Origin: Heliopora coerulea
Taxonomy: Eukaryota; Cnidaria; Anthozoa; Scleralcyonacea; Helioporidae
Length of the DNA: 64,000 nt
Assembly (NCBI GenBank): GCA_030142905.1
Contig: JASJOG010000295.1
Location: 248,001 to 312,000, forward strand
Direction of reading: 5' to 3'
The notes under the pieces are model-generated. The model searched no databases, was not told the DNA's origin, and saw only the letters and a list, made by a program, of their open reading frames with translations. The translations under genes and the position numbers were made by a program. Numbering within the stretch: the first letter of the stretch is position 1; each line of letters opens with the position of its first letter. Positions 36,639-46,347 of this stretch are shown piece by piece.

Positions 36639-39023
36639 ATGCCGTCTCTTTCAACATCCTACACTCCAGAGGACTATGCCCTCTGGAACGAGACGACATG
36701 CCTCTTTACCCTCAATAGGAGGATTGTAGGCTCGGACTCTTCATCGAAAGTCCGAGCCGAGTTTATTAAAGTGATCGGACCTGGCCGCATTTCCGGTGTC
36801 CAAATTCTCCCGGGTTACCAATTCCGGGTAGAATTGAAGACCGTCCGAGACAGGCAGTCCCTGGAACTCCGGGGACTAGATTTTAGGGGTGTCCATCTTA
36901 CCCCCCGGCCTGCCTTCGAGGTCTTCCACCAAGTGTTCGTGGACCAGGTCCCTTTCCAGGTGCCCAACGAGGCCTTCAAGACCGATCTAGGCCTGTATGG
37001 GCGGGTGGTTGCAGTGAAGCACCTCCCGGTAAAGGGCTACCCCAACATCCAGTCTGGCACCAGAATGGTGACCATGACCATTAAGACGCCAGTCCCCCGG
37101 TACATCAGGGTCGCTGGCTTCTCTTGCACCGCCGGCTACAAGGGACAACCTGTCACCTGTAGCCGCTGTGACTCTTCGGGTCACAAAGAGAAGCAGTGCC
37201 CATTGAGGACTGGCGCAAAGTCCTTTGCTGGGGCTGTACGGGACCGCAGATCAGGTCCCCCTCCCACCGCCCATCCTAGTTCGGGCACCTCGGTCACTTT
37301 AGCGGGGGGTCGACGTCATCAGGACCCCCCAGCAGCCAAACAGACCTCGGCCAAGCCTTCCGCTACCGGGAAGGGCGCTCCACAGCCTCCCCTCCGCCGA
37401 GGGGAGAAAAAACAAGCGCCCAAACCCCGGAACAACACCAACAGCGGGGGGCACAACAAAAAAGCGGCCGAGGTCGATAGTGTGGAGACGGGCAAGGGTA
37501 CACGCCGGTCTCCCCCCAGTTCGGAGGGTGGGCGTGTGCCCGACCCCTCCCTGTTCCTGGAAAGGATTGCCCCTTTCCCCATCGCGGCCACAGGGGCACC
37601 CAAAAAAGGGGGTCGCCGTTCTTCTCTTGGCCCCCTACCCCGTCCCCAAATACCCCTTACATGTAGTAGGCGGTCGGTGACGATTTCCCGTCACCGTTCT
37701 ACATCTCGCCGCTCTTCCATCGCGGCAAAACGGGGTCGCTCTGACGCCTGGCCGGCGCGCAGTGTGCTGCCCGGCCGTAAAGGGCGCGTGCGCGTTCTTT
37801 GCGCAAAGAGCGGCTCTACGCCGCCTACTCTCCCTACCACAACCCCTGTGGTCATTTCGGACGCACCTGTCGTGCGCTCCATTTGCGGACCGGCCAAGGC
37901 ATTGGCCATTACCATCCATCCTCACAACGGTGAGGATGTTCCCTCGGCCAAGACGTTGGCATTGCCGCCAACGTCTACTACCGAAGACCGTACATTGGCC
38001 GAGGTGGTCGATGTTCAGGCCGGTCTGGATAGGGCCCTGGTTCCGTACACAGGGCCCCCCGAGGCTGAAGGTTCAGCCTCTGCGTTAGCCATCGCGGATG
38101 GTTCTGCCAAACAATTGGATCTGCCCCCTACATCATCTGCGGCAGATCCCACATTGGCAGAGATGGCTGACGCACGTCTCGTCCCTCCTCTCCCGGAGTC
38201 CGACTCCGAGGACGACCTGCGGGGCAACAACGTTGTTGAAGTGCCCCTGGGGGATTCCCAGGCCCTGGAAGTATTTATGACCGGGGTCTCGACGCCCGTC
38301 AACCCAGGCACACCAACGCCCGAGATCCAGAGTTTTTCTGACTCTGGATCGGAAAGGATGGAGATAGCTTCTTTCTCTCCATCCCATGACGGAGCTGTCA
38401 TCCCCCCCGCGCCTACCGCCGTAGTCGCACAGGTCGCTAATGTGGTCGCATCGGATCACATTAGCCAATTTACGGCCTCGGAAGAAGGCCTAGTCGTGGT
38501 CCACACTGCTTCCCGTGTGGTGGAGCAGACCACCATAGTGGCCACGCAACAGGAGAGTGAGGGAGTAATACCTCCGACACCCGGCGTGACAGGGGCCATA
38601 CAGCGGACCGTCGTTCAGTCCGCTGTGGGATCGACGATGGCCCTTCCGCCGGCCGTCCAACGTTGTTCGTTGGCGGAGGGCGGGCCCGATTCCCTAGGGT
38701 CCACCCCCGACTGGCAGCCATCCGCGCTGGCACCGTTACCTTCTTGCCAGCGCTCCGAGTCTGAGGCTTCTAACCCTCAGCTCACCTACGATGGCTGCTC
38801 CGACCAGCTTCCGATGTCCGACGACGAATACGCGTCGGCATCTGAGTCGAGCGACGACGACAAGACCTTGGCCGTGTCGGTCAAGGTAGAAGAACCATCA
38901 ACTTTGATGGTTCTACGTCGTCGTGGTAGCCGTGGCCCCCGTTTGGGGCCGCTGCCGTTACCCCCTCCGGAGCTTTCCCCCATCGTAGTGGTTAGCTCCG
39001 ACGAGGAGGAGAACCACTCCTAG
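36639..39023 (+). CDS. ORF1 of the U1-LINE: zinc-knuckle RNA-binding protein
   Basis: The protein has 794 residues, long for this class. Residues about 20-170 resemble the RRM-like domain of the U2 ORF1 proteins (FRVELKTVRDRQSLELRGLDFRG, then VDQVPFQVPNEAF and CTAGYKGQPVTC). The CCHC knuckle is C174, C177, H182, C187. A basic and arginine-rich stretch follows (RSVTISRHRSTSRRSS near 350). The rest is a long Pro/Ala/Thr/Glu-rich tail with short internal repeats (an ALAxxDGSAKxLxLPPTS-like unit occurs more than once). The first ATG after the hairpin leader was chosen. ORF2 starts 8 nt after the stop, so reinitiation is likely but without the ATGA overlap of the U2-LINE. Confidence 0.9.
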   Translation: MPSLSTSYTPEDYALWNETTCLFTLNRRIVGSDSSSKVRAEFIKVIGPGRISGVQILPGYQFRVELKTVRDRQSLELRGLDFRGVHLTPRPAFEVFHQVFVDQVPFQVPNEAFKTDLGLYGRVVAVKHLPVKGYPNIQSGTRMVTMTIKTPVPRYIRVAGFSCTAGYKGQPVTCSRCDSSGHKEKQCPLRTGAKSFAGAVRDRRSGPPPTAHPSSGTSVTLAGGRRHQDPPAAKQTSAKPSATGKGAPQPPLRRGEKKQAPKPRNNTNSGGHNKKAAEVDSVETGKGTRRSPPSSEGGRVPDPSLFLERIAPFPIAATGAPKKGGRRSSLGPLPRPQIPLTCSRRSVTISRHRSTSRRSSIAAKRGRSDAWPARSVLPGRKGRVRVLCAKSGSTPPTLPTTTPVVISDAPVVRSICGPAKALAITIHPHNGEDVPSAKTLALPPTSTTEDRTLAEVVDVQAGLDRALVPYTGPPEAEGSASALAIADGSAKQLDLPPTSSAADPTLAEMADARLVPPLPESDSEDDLRGNNVVEVPLGDSQALEVFMTGVSTPVNPGTPTPEIQSFSDSGSERMEIASFSPSHDGAVIPPAPTAVVAQVANVVASDHISQFTASEEGLVVVHTASRVVEQTTIVATQQESEGVIPPTPGVTGAIQRTVVQSAVGSTMALPPAVQRCSLAEGGPDSLGSTPDWQPSALAPLPSCQRSESEASNPQLTYDGCSDQLPMSDDEYASASESSDDDKTLAVSVKVEEPSTLMVLRRRGSRGPRLGPLPLPPPELSPIVVVSSDEEENHS

Positions 39024-39031
39024 ACACGACA

Positions 39032-42000
39032 ATGTTCAGCGTGGTCTCGCTAAACATCAACGGTCTTAACGACCGTACTAAGCGGACCACCTTCATTCAC
39101 TGGCTGCAGTGTTTGAAGGCTGACATTGTCTGTCTGCAAGAGACGCACGCCGCGTCTCATGCAACATTTCGGAGTTGGTTTTCCAACTCAGGGTATGCGG
39201 TAGCTTCTTCCTGCATTTCCAACAAACGTGCAGGAACGGCTATCCTTGTCTCCTCAAAACACCGCCTAGACAAAGTCTGGCGGGACGAAGCTGGTCGGTT
39301 CGTCCAAGCGGAGGTAGGCATAGGGGAGCAAGTCCTTCGTTTTGTCTCCCTTTATGCCCCAAATAGTAATCCGGCACGAAACAAATTTTTCGCTTCGTTG
39401 CCGGATCTAATGGACATGTGTCGCCCCACATTTGTAGGTGGGGATTTTAACGCGGTGTTGGACCCCGACCTCGATCGACGCCATCCTCGATCCTTTCAGA
39501 GGCCGGCTCCAAACCGCTCTGCCGAAAGCGTGACTGCCCTTCAGTCCTTGCTGTCAGCAACCCAGACCTTTCCAACGTGGCGCTCTCTTCACCCAGGAGT
39601 ACGTACTTACTCCTGGGATCATGCTTCGGGAGATTGTTCCTCCCGAATCGACATGATCTGGGCGCCCATAGGTCTGAAGGACCAGATTAAGGACTGTGAT
39701 TATTATCCGTCCTTCTTCACGGATCACCGTTATATCCAGGTTACCTTCTCCCTCGACACAACCTCCGAGGTGAGAGGCCCTGGATATTGGAAGTTCAACA
39801 TCTCGCTCCTCGAAGATCAGGAGTACTGTGATCTCGTGAAGTCGTTCTGGTCCTTTTGGCAGACGCAAGAGTCTGAGGGGGATTTTGAGAACTCCTTGGA
39901 CTGGTGGGACATGGGGAAGTTTTATCTCAGGGAGGTAACTCGTAGTTTTGCCAAAACCAAAGCTCTAGCTAGCTCGTCTGCCCAACGCCTCTTGTTGCGC
40001 CGCCTCCGAACACTCCAGCGTCGGTTTGACGCTGGAGATTCGACCGCCTTCGGAGAGCTGTGCGCCGTACAAGAGGAATTGCGAGAATACGAGCTGCGTG
40101 CAGCTCAAGCGGCGCAGGTCCGCTCTCGCTGCAGATGGGCTGAAGAAGGAGAAGTGTCATCTGGCTACTTCTTCTCGCTAGAGCAGAAACATCGATCAAA
40201 GCAGACTATGAGTGCCATCAAAGACCCTGAGACGGGGACGGTCCGCCACGACCCTATCGAGATCTTGGGAGTGTGGCGGACCTACTACGAGCAGCTCTTT
40301 ACAGCTCAGAGCTGCGATTCCCCTACCCAGGACCACCTGTTGTCCAAGTTAGTCCGCACTCTCGCTCCTGGTGAGCGAGAGCTTTGTGAAGGACTTCTCA
40401 CATCGGAAGAGTGCGAAGCGGCCCTCAAAGGGATGTCTGCTGGTAAGACTCCCGGGTCGGACGGCTTTCCGATGGAGTTCTACTCGCGCTTTTGGCCAGT
40501 CCTCGGTGCCGATCTCGTGCGTATTCTCAATCTAGCGTACGAGGTCGGGCAATTATCCATCTCTCAACGCCGAGGACTTATTATAGTTTTGTATAAAAAG
40601 GGCGACCGGTTACTGACAAAGAACTGGCGCCCAATAAGTCTACTTAACGTAGATTATAAAATCGCCACCCGTGCTATCGCGGGTCGGCTCTTAAAAGTTA
40701 TTGGTTCGGTGGTGTCACCGGACCAAACTTGTGGAGTTCCCGGGAGATCCATAAGTGAAAACCTTTCCACCATCAGGGACCTAATCGACCACGCAGCGAT
40801 GGAGGATATCCCCGTCGCCCTTCTCTCCTTAGATCAAGAGAAGGCTTTCGATCGCGTCGACTGGGGATTCCTCTCGCGCGTCCTAGAAACCATGGGTTTC
40901 GGTCCCGGTTTTCGCAAGTGGATCTCGATATTCTATACCAACATAGAATCCGCCGTAGTCATCAACGGCTGGACTTCCCCTAGCCTCCACCCATCTCGTG
41001 GAGTGCGACAGGGTTGTCCTCTCTCCCCGTTACTTTACGTCCTCTGTGCCGAGGTGCTAGCTTGCAATCTGCGAGCTGCACCCGGCATCCACGGAGTCCA
41101 GCTTCCTAATTCTTTAGAGGAACTGAGGGTATCGGGGTATGCCGACGACACTACGGTGGTCGTAACCACGGAGAACTCCATTAAAGAGGTATTGAACGTT
41201 TACGACCTCTACGAGCTGGGCTCGGGGTCGAAACTAAACTTAGGTAAATCTAAGGCCATGTGGGTCGGCAAGTGGAAAGATCGTACCGACCGGCCCCATG
41301 GTCTCAATTGGGTAACGGAGTTACCATTACTCGGGGCAGTTTTTTCTGCCTCGGATTATACAAGTGCCACCTGGGACCCCAAAGTAGAGAAGGTAGAGAA
41401 GCGTCTTGCATCCTGGAAGGGTCGTTCTCTTTCCTTTCAGGGCAAGGCGCTCATTATAAATACATTAGCATTGTCCCAGATCTGGCACTTGTGCTCTATA
41501 TTCGTGATGCCAGCAAAGGTGGCATCGCGAATCAACAAGGCGATTTGGTCTTTCTTTTGGTCGGGCGGCCGAGATCTTGTAGCCCGCAGGAGTATGGTTC
41601 AGCCGCGAGCCCACGGAGGTTTTGGTATCGTGGACTTTCGGTTGAAAGCGGACGCTATGGCATTACAGTGGCTAAAGCGTTTCCGCAGCGACTCCTGCGC
41701 CAAATGGAAGACCTTCTTTTTCCATAACTTTTACCGGGTCTTCATGTACGACCCGGTAACATCCCTTAAGTTGGGTAGCACCTTATTTAACCGCACTAGG
41801 TGTTCACGTCTCACGTCCTTTTACAAACATCTGGTCGAGGCCTGGAGAAAATTACATGGCGGCGTCATGGCAGACGGTCGTTTGGCCCTCGGTGTCGAAC
41901 GGGACGCCCCTCTAGAGGTGGCGTCCATGTCCACCCAGTCTGCCTATCGCGTTGGACTCGCTATCCAACGCGAACCACCACACTGCGTCGCCAAATTCCG

Positions 42001-42589
42001 CCCCATCTACGGCGAGCTCCATTGGCCCGAGACGTGGCACCAATTAAGCTACCTGACTCTGGACAGGACGATAGTTGATCTGAACTGGAAGATCGCGCAC
42101 GGAGTTTTATACACCGCCTCGCGGCTGGTCCGCAGTTTTGGCTACCGCAACGTCGATCCCCGGTGCCATTGCGGTGAAGAAGAGACGCTGGCTCATCTCT
42201 TCTTCGAGTGCTCCTTTGCGCAGTTTCTGATCAACTGGGTATATTTCCATCTTCTGTCTGTGGATCCATCTGCTGGCCCTTTCACGGTCACCGAAGTTCT
42301 CTTCGGTTTCCCGCCAGCACGCCGCAGACGCATACCCAAGATCGTGATGTGGATGCTACACGTGATGAAGCATCGCATCTCGCTAGCCCGGAACAATTTT
42401 AGGTTCCGCGGAACGCCACCTGTCCCGGATGATTACATCCAAGGGGCCATCGTCCGTATCAAGTTCGTATTGGCGCTAAGAGCACGCCAATGCCATACGG
42501 ACGCACAACGCGAGCGTTTTCGAAAAGAGTGGCTCGCAAATGGTACCCTTGGTCGCCTTGTTTCGGAGAAGCTGGTCTTCTCTTTTTAA
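39032..42589 (+). CDS. ORF2 of the U1-LINE: APE endonuclease + reverse transcriptase
   Basis: The protein has 1185 residues. Endonuclease motifs are LNINGL (N8), QETH (E37), GDFN (137-140), SRIDMIW and TDH (230-232; a Thr replaces the Ser of the usual SDH). RT motifs are SDGFPMEFY, NWRPISLLNVDYK, LDQEKAFDRVDW, RQGCPLSP and YADD (near 703-706). A CHCGEEETLAHLFFEC motif (CxCx7Hx4C) lies near 1045. It is clearly homologous to the U2-LINE ORF2 over its whole length, so the two enzymes differ in target choice within one family. The frame is intact. Confidence 0.95.
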   Translation: MFSVVSLNINGLNDRTKRTTFIHWLQCLKADIVCLQETHAASHATFRSWFSNSGYAVASSCISNKRAGTAILVSSKHRLDKVWRDEAGRFVQAEVGIGEQVLRFVSLYAPNSNPARNKFFASLPDLMDMCRPTFVGGDFNAVLDPDLDRRHPRSFQRPAPNRSAESVTALQSLLSATQTFPTWRSLHPGVRTYSWDHASGDCSSRIDMIWAPIGLKDQIKDCDYYPSFFTDHRYIQVTFSLDTTSEVRGPGYWKFNISLLEDQEYCDLVKSFWSFWQTQESEGDFENSLDWWDMGKFYLREVTRSFAKTKALASSSAQRLLLRRLRTLQRRFDAGDSTAFGELCAVQEELREYELRAAQAAQVRSRCRWAEEGEVSSGYFFSLEQKHRSKQTMSAIKDPETGTVRHDPIEILGVWRTYYEQLFTAQSCDSPTQDHLLSKLVRTLAPGERELCEGLLTSEECEAALKGMSAGKTPGSDGFPMEFYSRFWPVLGADLVRILNLAYEVGQLSISQRRGLIIVLYKKGDRLLTKNWRPISLLNVDYKIATRAIAGRLLKVIGSVVSPDQTCGVPGRSISENLSTIRDLIDHAAMEDIPVALLSLDQEKAFDRVDWGFLSRVLETMGFGPGFRKWISIFYTNIESAVVINGWTSPSLHPSRGVRQGCPLSPLLYVLCAEVLACNLRAAPGIHGVQLPNSLEELRVSGYADDTTVVVTTENSIKEVLNVYDLYELGSGSKLNLGKSKAMWVGKWKDRTDRPHGLNWVTELPLLGAVFSASDYTSATWDPKVEKVEKRLASWKGRSLSFQGKALIINTLALSQIWHLCSIFVMPAKVASRINKAIWSFFWSGGRDLVARRSMVQPRAHGGFGIVDFRLKADAMALQWLKRFRSDSCAKWKTFFFHNFYRVFMYDPVTSLKLGSTLFNRTRCSRLTSFYKHLVEAWRKLHGGVMADGRLALGVERDAPLEVASMSTQSAYRVGLAIQREPPHCVAKFRPIYGELHWPETWHQLSYLTLDRTIVDLNWKIAHGVLYTASRLVRSFGYRNVDPRCHCGEEETLAHLFFECSFAQFLINWVYFHLLSVDPSAGPFTVTEVLFGFPPARRRRIPKIVMWMLHVMKHRISLARNNFRFRGTPPVPDDYIQGAIVRIKFVLALRARQCHTDAQRERFRKEWLANGTLGRLVSEKLVFSF

Positions 42590-43000
42590 CGTTTTTAACC
42601 TCTTTTGTTAGGTCCCGGCCTCGGCGGTCGCCTTAATTGGTCGTACTTCCGTTGTCGGGACATTGTTTTTCTTCTAGGCTTCCTAGGATTCCTGTTTTTA
42701 ACGTTTTTAACGTTTTTAACTTTTTTAACCTCTTTCTCTTCTAGGTTCCGGCCTCGGCGGTCGCCTTAATTGGTTGTACTTCCGTTGTCGGGACACTAGC
42801 TCTTTTAGGTTTCCTAGGATTCCTTTTTTCAATTCTTTTTCTTTTAGGAAAAATACTCTTGCGTCAGAACTTAGCTTCCGACTTTGGGGGTGAGGGTCAT
42901 GCCCTCAGCTAGTTTGCGGCTTTGTAGGCCCCCCCTGTTAAAGATATACTCATTGCACTTACGCCCTTGGAGCGTAAGAGTATATCTTTATCAAAATAAA
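42590..43000 (+). promoter_or_regulatory. 3' UTR of the U1-LINE with direct repeats
   Basis: A segment starting CGGCCTCGGCGGTCGCCTTA occurs at about 42616 and again 133 bp later at about 42749, separated by AACGTTTTT repeats. The core CCTTAATTGGTxGTACTT resembles CCTTAACCGGTGTACTT in the duplicated part of the U2-LINE 3' UTR. The terminal stem is annotated separately. Confidence 0.65.
42940..42989 (+). promoter_or_regulatory. 3'-terminal stem with a bulged AUUGCAC (U1-LINE)
   Basis: AAAGATATACTC (42940-42951) and GAGTATATCTTT (42978-42989) form a perfect 12-bp stem. TTACGC (42959-42964) and GCGTAA (42972-42977) form the inner hairpin. The seven bases ATTGCAC (42952-42958) are left bulged on the 5' side only. 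The structure ends 11 nt before the insertion junction. The heptamer is identical to the U1A-binding loop in this organism's U1 stem-loop II, and the bulged placement resembles the U1A sites in U1A mRNA. Confidence 0.75.
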
Positions 43001-43087
43001 ACTTACCTGACGCGAGAGGTACTTTGATCATGAAGGAAGTCCTCTCAGGATGAGGCCCTCTCATTGCACTTCGATTGGGTTGACTCC

Positions 43088-43119
<32 letters not shown>

Positions 43120-43162
43120 TATAATTTCTGTTAGTGGGGACCTGCGTTCGCGCTCGTCCCCT
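43001..43162 (+). pseudogene. U1 snRNA gene, 3' part (nt 3-164) after the U1-LINE
   Basis: U1 resumes at ACTTACCTG and is complete to its 3' end, but it is cut from its promoter by 7 kb. Confidence 0.93.
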
Positions 43163-43325
43163 CCCTCCCTCCCTATCAAAGCGTAAAGCTGAAGTGAAAA
43201 CGGATTAGTGAGTGAAACACGATGTAGGTGATGGTGTAGTTCGGTGCGTTCCTAACAATATCTTCGTCCAGTTGGCCGCCACACACAGCGCTAGCTATAA
43301 AAATGCTATAGTCCTTACGCCTCCT

Positions 43326-43445
43326 GTCTACGACCATACCACCGGGAAAGCACCGGTTCTCGTCAGATCACCGAAGTTAAGCCCGGTCGGGCGGAGTTAG
43401 TACTTGGATGGGTGACCGCCTGGGAATACCCCGTGTTGTAGTCTT
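43326..43445 (+). rRNA. 5S: 5S rRNA
   Basis: Complete 120-nt copy. Confidence 0.96.
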
Positions 43446-43553
43446 TGTTTGCCGAACAATAAGGTACGCTACAGCAACGTCCGCTGACCAAAACGAACCA
43501 CAACATGTTTGTCGGCGTTTTTCGTTCTTAAACTGATTTTTTTCCTTTTCGCT

Positions 43554-43745
43554 ATCGCTTCTCGGCCTCTTGGCTAAGATCAAGTGTAGTATCTGTTCTT
43601 ATCAGCTTAATATCTGGTATGCCAGGCAACGCCTGGCTCATATATTAAACTGATTTTTGGACCTCGGCCATGGGATTGAAGCTTGCTTCACCCTGGCCAC
43701 GGGTTGTCTCGGTCTTGCACTAAATCCGAGTACGGCCCCTTCCCC
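43554..43745 (+). ncRNA. U2: U2 snRNA, uninterrupted copy
   Basis: Full 192-nt gene with the same sequence as 5838-6029, including both target sites, which remain empty. Confidence 0.95.
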
Positions 43746-44130
43746 AAAGGGGAAGAACAACAATAACAATTGAAATGATATGAAAGGAAAACGGTCAGAG
43801 CAGCAAGTAATGTGTTTTGTTTGTGCGATTACATTTCAGGTCAGCTTTGAATGTGTCCCTGGAGACGAAGCGCCGTGTCTCTGGAGAGCATGATGCGGAC
43901 AAGGTTGGCTGCTTGGCGATTGCAAGGAACGACAAGATGACGAACCATCGCCCGCCCGCCCGCCCGCCCGCCCACAGTTCCAAGGAGTAGCGAAGGAAAT
44001 GCTAGAGATAAAACATGGTAGGTAATCATTTCAGTCATTCCTAGCTAAGTTGATGCACCAAGCAACGTTCCTACCACATGCGACAGTGTGAAATGAACCA
44101 ATCAAAACGTTGCCTTTCGCCGGAAAACGC

Positions 44131-44219
44131 ATACTTACCTGACGCGAGAGGTACTTTGATCATGAAGGAAGTCCTCTCAGGATGAGGCCCTCTCATTGCA
44201 CTTCGATTGGGTTGACTCC

Positions 44220-44251
<32 letters not shown>

Positions 44252-44294
44252 TATAATTTCTGTTAGTGGGGACCTGCGTTCGCGCTCGTCCCCT
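44131..44294 (+). ncRNA. U1: U1 snRNA
   Basis: Uninterrupted copy, same as at 5283. Confidence 0.95.
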
Positions 44295-44457
44295 CCCTCC
44301 CTCCCTATCAAAGCGTAAAGCTGAAGTGAAAACGGATTAGTGAGTGAAACACGATGTAGGTGATGGTGTAGTTCGGTGCGTTCCTAACAATATCTTCGTC
44401 CAGTTGGCCGCCACACACAGCGCTAGCTATAAAAATGCTATAGTCCTTACGCCTCCT

Positions 44458-44577
44458 GTCTACGACCATACCACCGGGAAAGCACCGGTTCTCGTCAGAT
44501 CACCGAAGTTAAGCCCGGTCGGGCGGAGTTAGTACTTGGATGGGTGACCGCCTGGGAATACCCCGTGTTGTAGTCTT
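44458..44577 (+). rRNA. 5S: 5S rRNA
   Basis: Complete 120-nt copy. Confidence 0.96.
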
Positions 44578-44812
44578 TGTTTGCCGAACAATAAGGTACG
44601 CTACAGCAACGTCCGCTGACCAAAACGAACCACAACATGTTTGTCGGCGTTTTTCGTTCTTAAACTGATTTTTTTCCTTTTCGCTATCGCTTCTCGGCCT
44701 CTTGGCTTGACAAGAGGTCCGTCTTCGTCCGTTGTGATCAACGTTCCAGTGAGTCTCTCTACGAGTCTACGAGTCTATCTTCGAGTGCTGTTAGGTGCTA
44801 ACGGTGGAAGCC

Positions 44813-46210
44813 ATGCTGGAGGCAACTCCTAACACTGTTACACCTCGCTTCGAGAGTTCCAACGTCCCAAGTGGTGCCGTGGCTGACGACCGTGCCCCGA
44901 GGGGTGGCTCTTCTCAGAGCCTTTCAGCTGCGGCCCTCTTGCCACATAAGGACCGATGTGCCTTCATCGACGTCCCCGAGCTCGCCTTGGCAGGCAAGCA
45001 GCCGCTGAAACCACAAGAAGTTTGGGACTCCTTTTCTAAGGACTTTCACCCTGCAAAGGACTTCTTCTCCTGCATACAGATGGTTCGCCCAAACCGTCTT
45101 CGAGTCTGGTGCCCTTCGGCCACCGTGCTGGAGGACGTCCTCAACACCGGGTTAACACTTCGGGATCATCCCGTACGTATTCGACCAGTGGTGGATCGAT
45201 GCTGGCTCACCGTCACGCACCTCCCATATGGTTTATCGGAGCAGGCAATTCACCAATTCTTTTCGGAGTTCGGTGAAGTTCAAAAAATCCGCTTCGTTCA
45301 GTTCCGCGAAGTTTATACTGGCACAATCAAAGTCCTGATGGCGTTACATAAGACCATCCCAACCCGCATCCGTGTTCTTGGTCATGCCGGCCTAGTTTAT
45401 CATCCAGGCCAGGCCCGCACCTGCTTTCATTGTGGGGTAGTGGGCCACGAATCCAAGACCTGCCCGGAAAAAAAGACGACGTCCCCGAAGCGCAAGCGTA
45501 AGAGACGCCGTCCATTGCAACCGCCGGCTACCGAGCCGTCTCAGCAACAGTCCAATCCTTCTGGACCTACGATTCCAGCCTCATCCGAGGCTCCATCTGT
45601 TATTGATCTTCCTACCGACGAGTCCAACCCGTCCATACCTCCTTTGGACTCCTCATCCTCAGTTACTTTAAATCCTAACCCAACCACAACAGTAGAAATC
45701 GAAATGGAGGCGCCCAGTTCCCCGAAGGGAGCCGCTGACCCTCCTGTATCCGACGTGGCTACTACTCACGAGAACGAACATAGTCCTGCCATTGTTCCCA
45801 CCGAGCAACGGCCTCCGACTTCTGTTCCATCTACTGATTCACCACCGACCAAAATACTTTACGCTGAAGACTGGGTTAAGCTTCATAGAGCAAACCTTAA
45901 TCTCCCGGTGGATTCCCGACCTACGGCCTCGGGGGAAGCCCCCTTGGACGACTCCGAGCCACACCTTGACGACGTCGAAGGTGACGAGAAACCAATGTCT
46001 CGACCTGAGCTGAGATCTTTTCGAAAATCTCGCAAACGTAAGCCTGCGCCTATACCTTCGGGCATAGGCCTGGCATGTGTCCGTACCTCTTCGAAACCAG
46101 TACCAGTTTGTGGTACTGGTCCAAAATCGACCTCTAACGCCGGGGAGGGTCCATCGGACCCTTCCCTTACGGCGTCTTCTTCTGTCACGGGTCCGCGGAC
46201 CTCCACGTAG
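44813..46210 (+). CDS. Type B protein B3
   Basis: The protein has 465 residues from MLEATPNT. It has CIQMVRPNRLRVWC, an RRM-like LTVTHLPYGLSEQAIHQFF segment, the knuckle CFHCGVVGHESKTC, the basic patch KRKRKRRR, and a Pro/Ser/Glu tail. The tail has the block LYAEDWVKLHRANL and an RSFRKSRKRKPAPIPSG block, both shared with B6, which points to a common conserved C-terminal end in this subgroup. Intact frame, no RT. Confidence 0.9.
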   Translation: MLEATPNTVTPRFESSNVPSGAVADDRAPRGGSSQSLSAAALLPHKDRCAFIDVPELALAGKQPLKPQEVWDSFSKDFHPAKDFFSCIQMVRPNRLRVWCPSATVLEDVLNTGLTLRDHPVRIRPVVDRCWLTVTHLPYGLSEQAIHQFFSEFGEVQKIRFVQFREVYTGTIKVLMALHKTIPTRIRVLGHAGLVYHPGQARTCFHCGVVGHESKTCPEKKTTSPKRKRKRRRPLQPPATEPSQQQSNPSGPTIPASSEAPSVIDLPTDESNPSIPPLDSSSSVTLNPNPTTTVEIEMEAPSSPKGAADPPVSDVATTHENEHSPAIVPTEQRPPTSVPSTDSPPTKILYAEDWVKLHRANLNLPVDSRPTASGEAPLDDSEPHLDDVEGDEKPMSRPELRSFRKSRKRKPAPIPSGIGLACVRTSSKPVPVCGTGPKSTSNAGEGPSDPSLTASSSVTGPRTST

Positions 46211-46347
46211 TCATCCCGAATCACACACGTTTTTTGTCACCTCACTCCTTCGGCAGGGCGTAGTTACTTCTGCTTCAGCCCTGTCGCGGGTGACCACGCG
46301 GAGAATCTGGCGCAAGGGAGTGGGTCTCGCGAGCCCATTTGGTCTGA

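Larger units (their letters stand above)
35865..43000 (+). mobile_element. U1 snRNA-specific Tx1-like LINE, complete
   Basis: The element is 7136 bp long, flanked by a 16-bp duplication of U1 nt 3-18, ACTTACCTGACGCGAG (35849-35864 and 43001-43016). It has a 774-bp 5' UTR full of hairpins, ORF1 (794 aa), ORF2 (1185 aa, APE + RT) and a 411-bp 3' UTR. It is related to the U2-LINE in both ORFs and in the 3'-terminal bulged stem, but has a different target and a true duplication. It is the only U1 insertion in the window. Confidence 0.94.
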
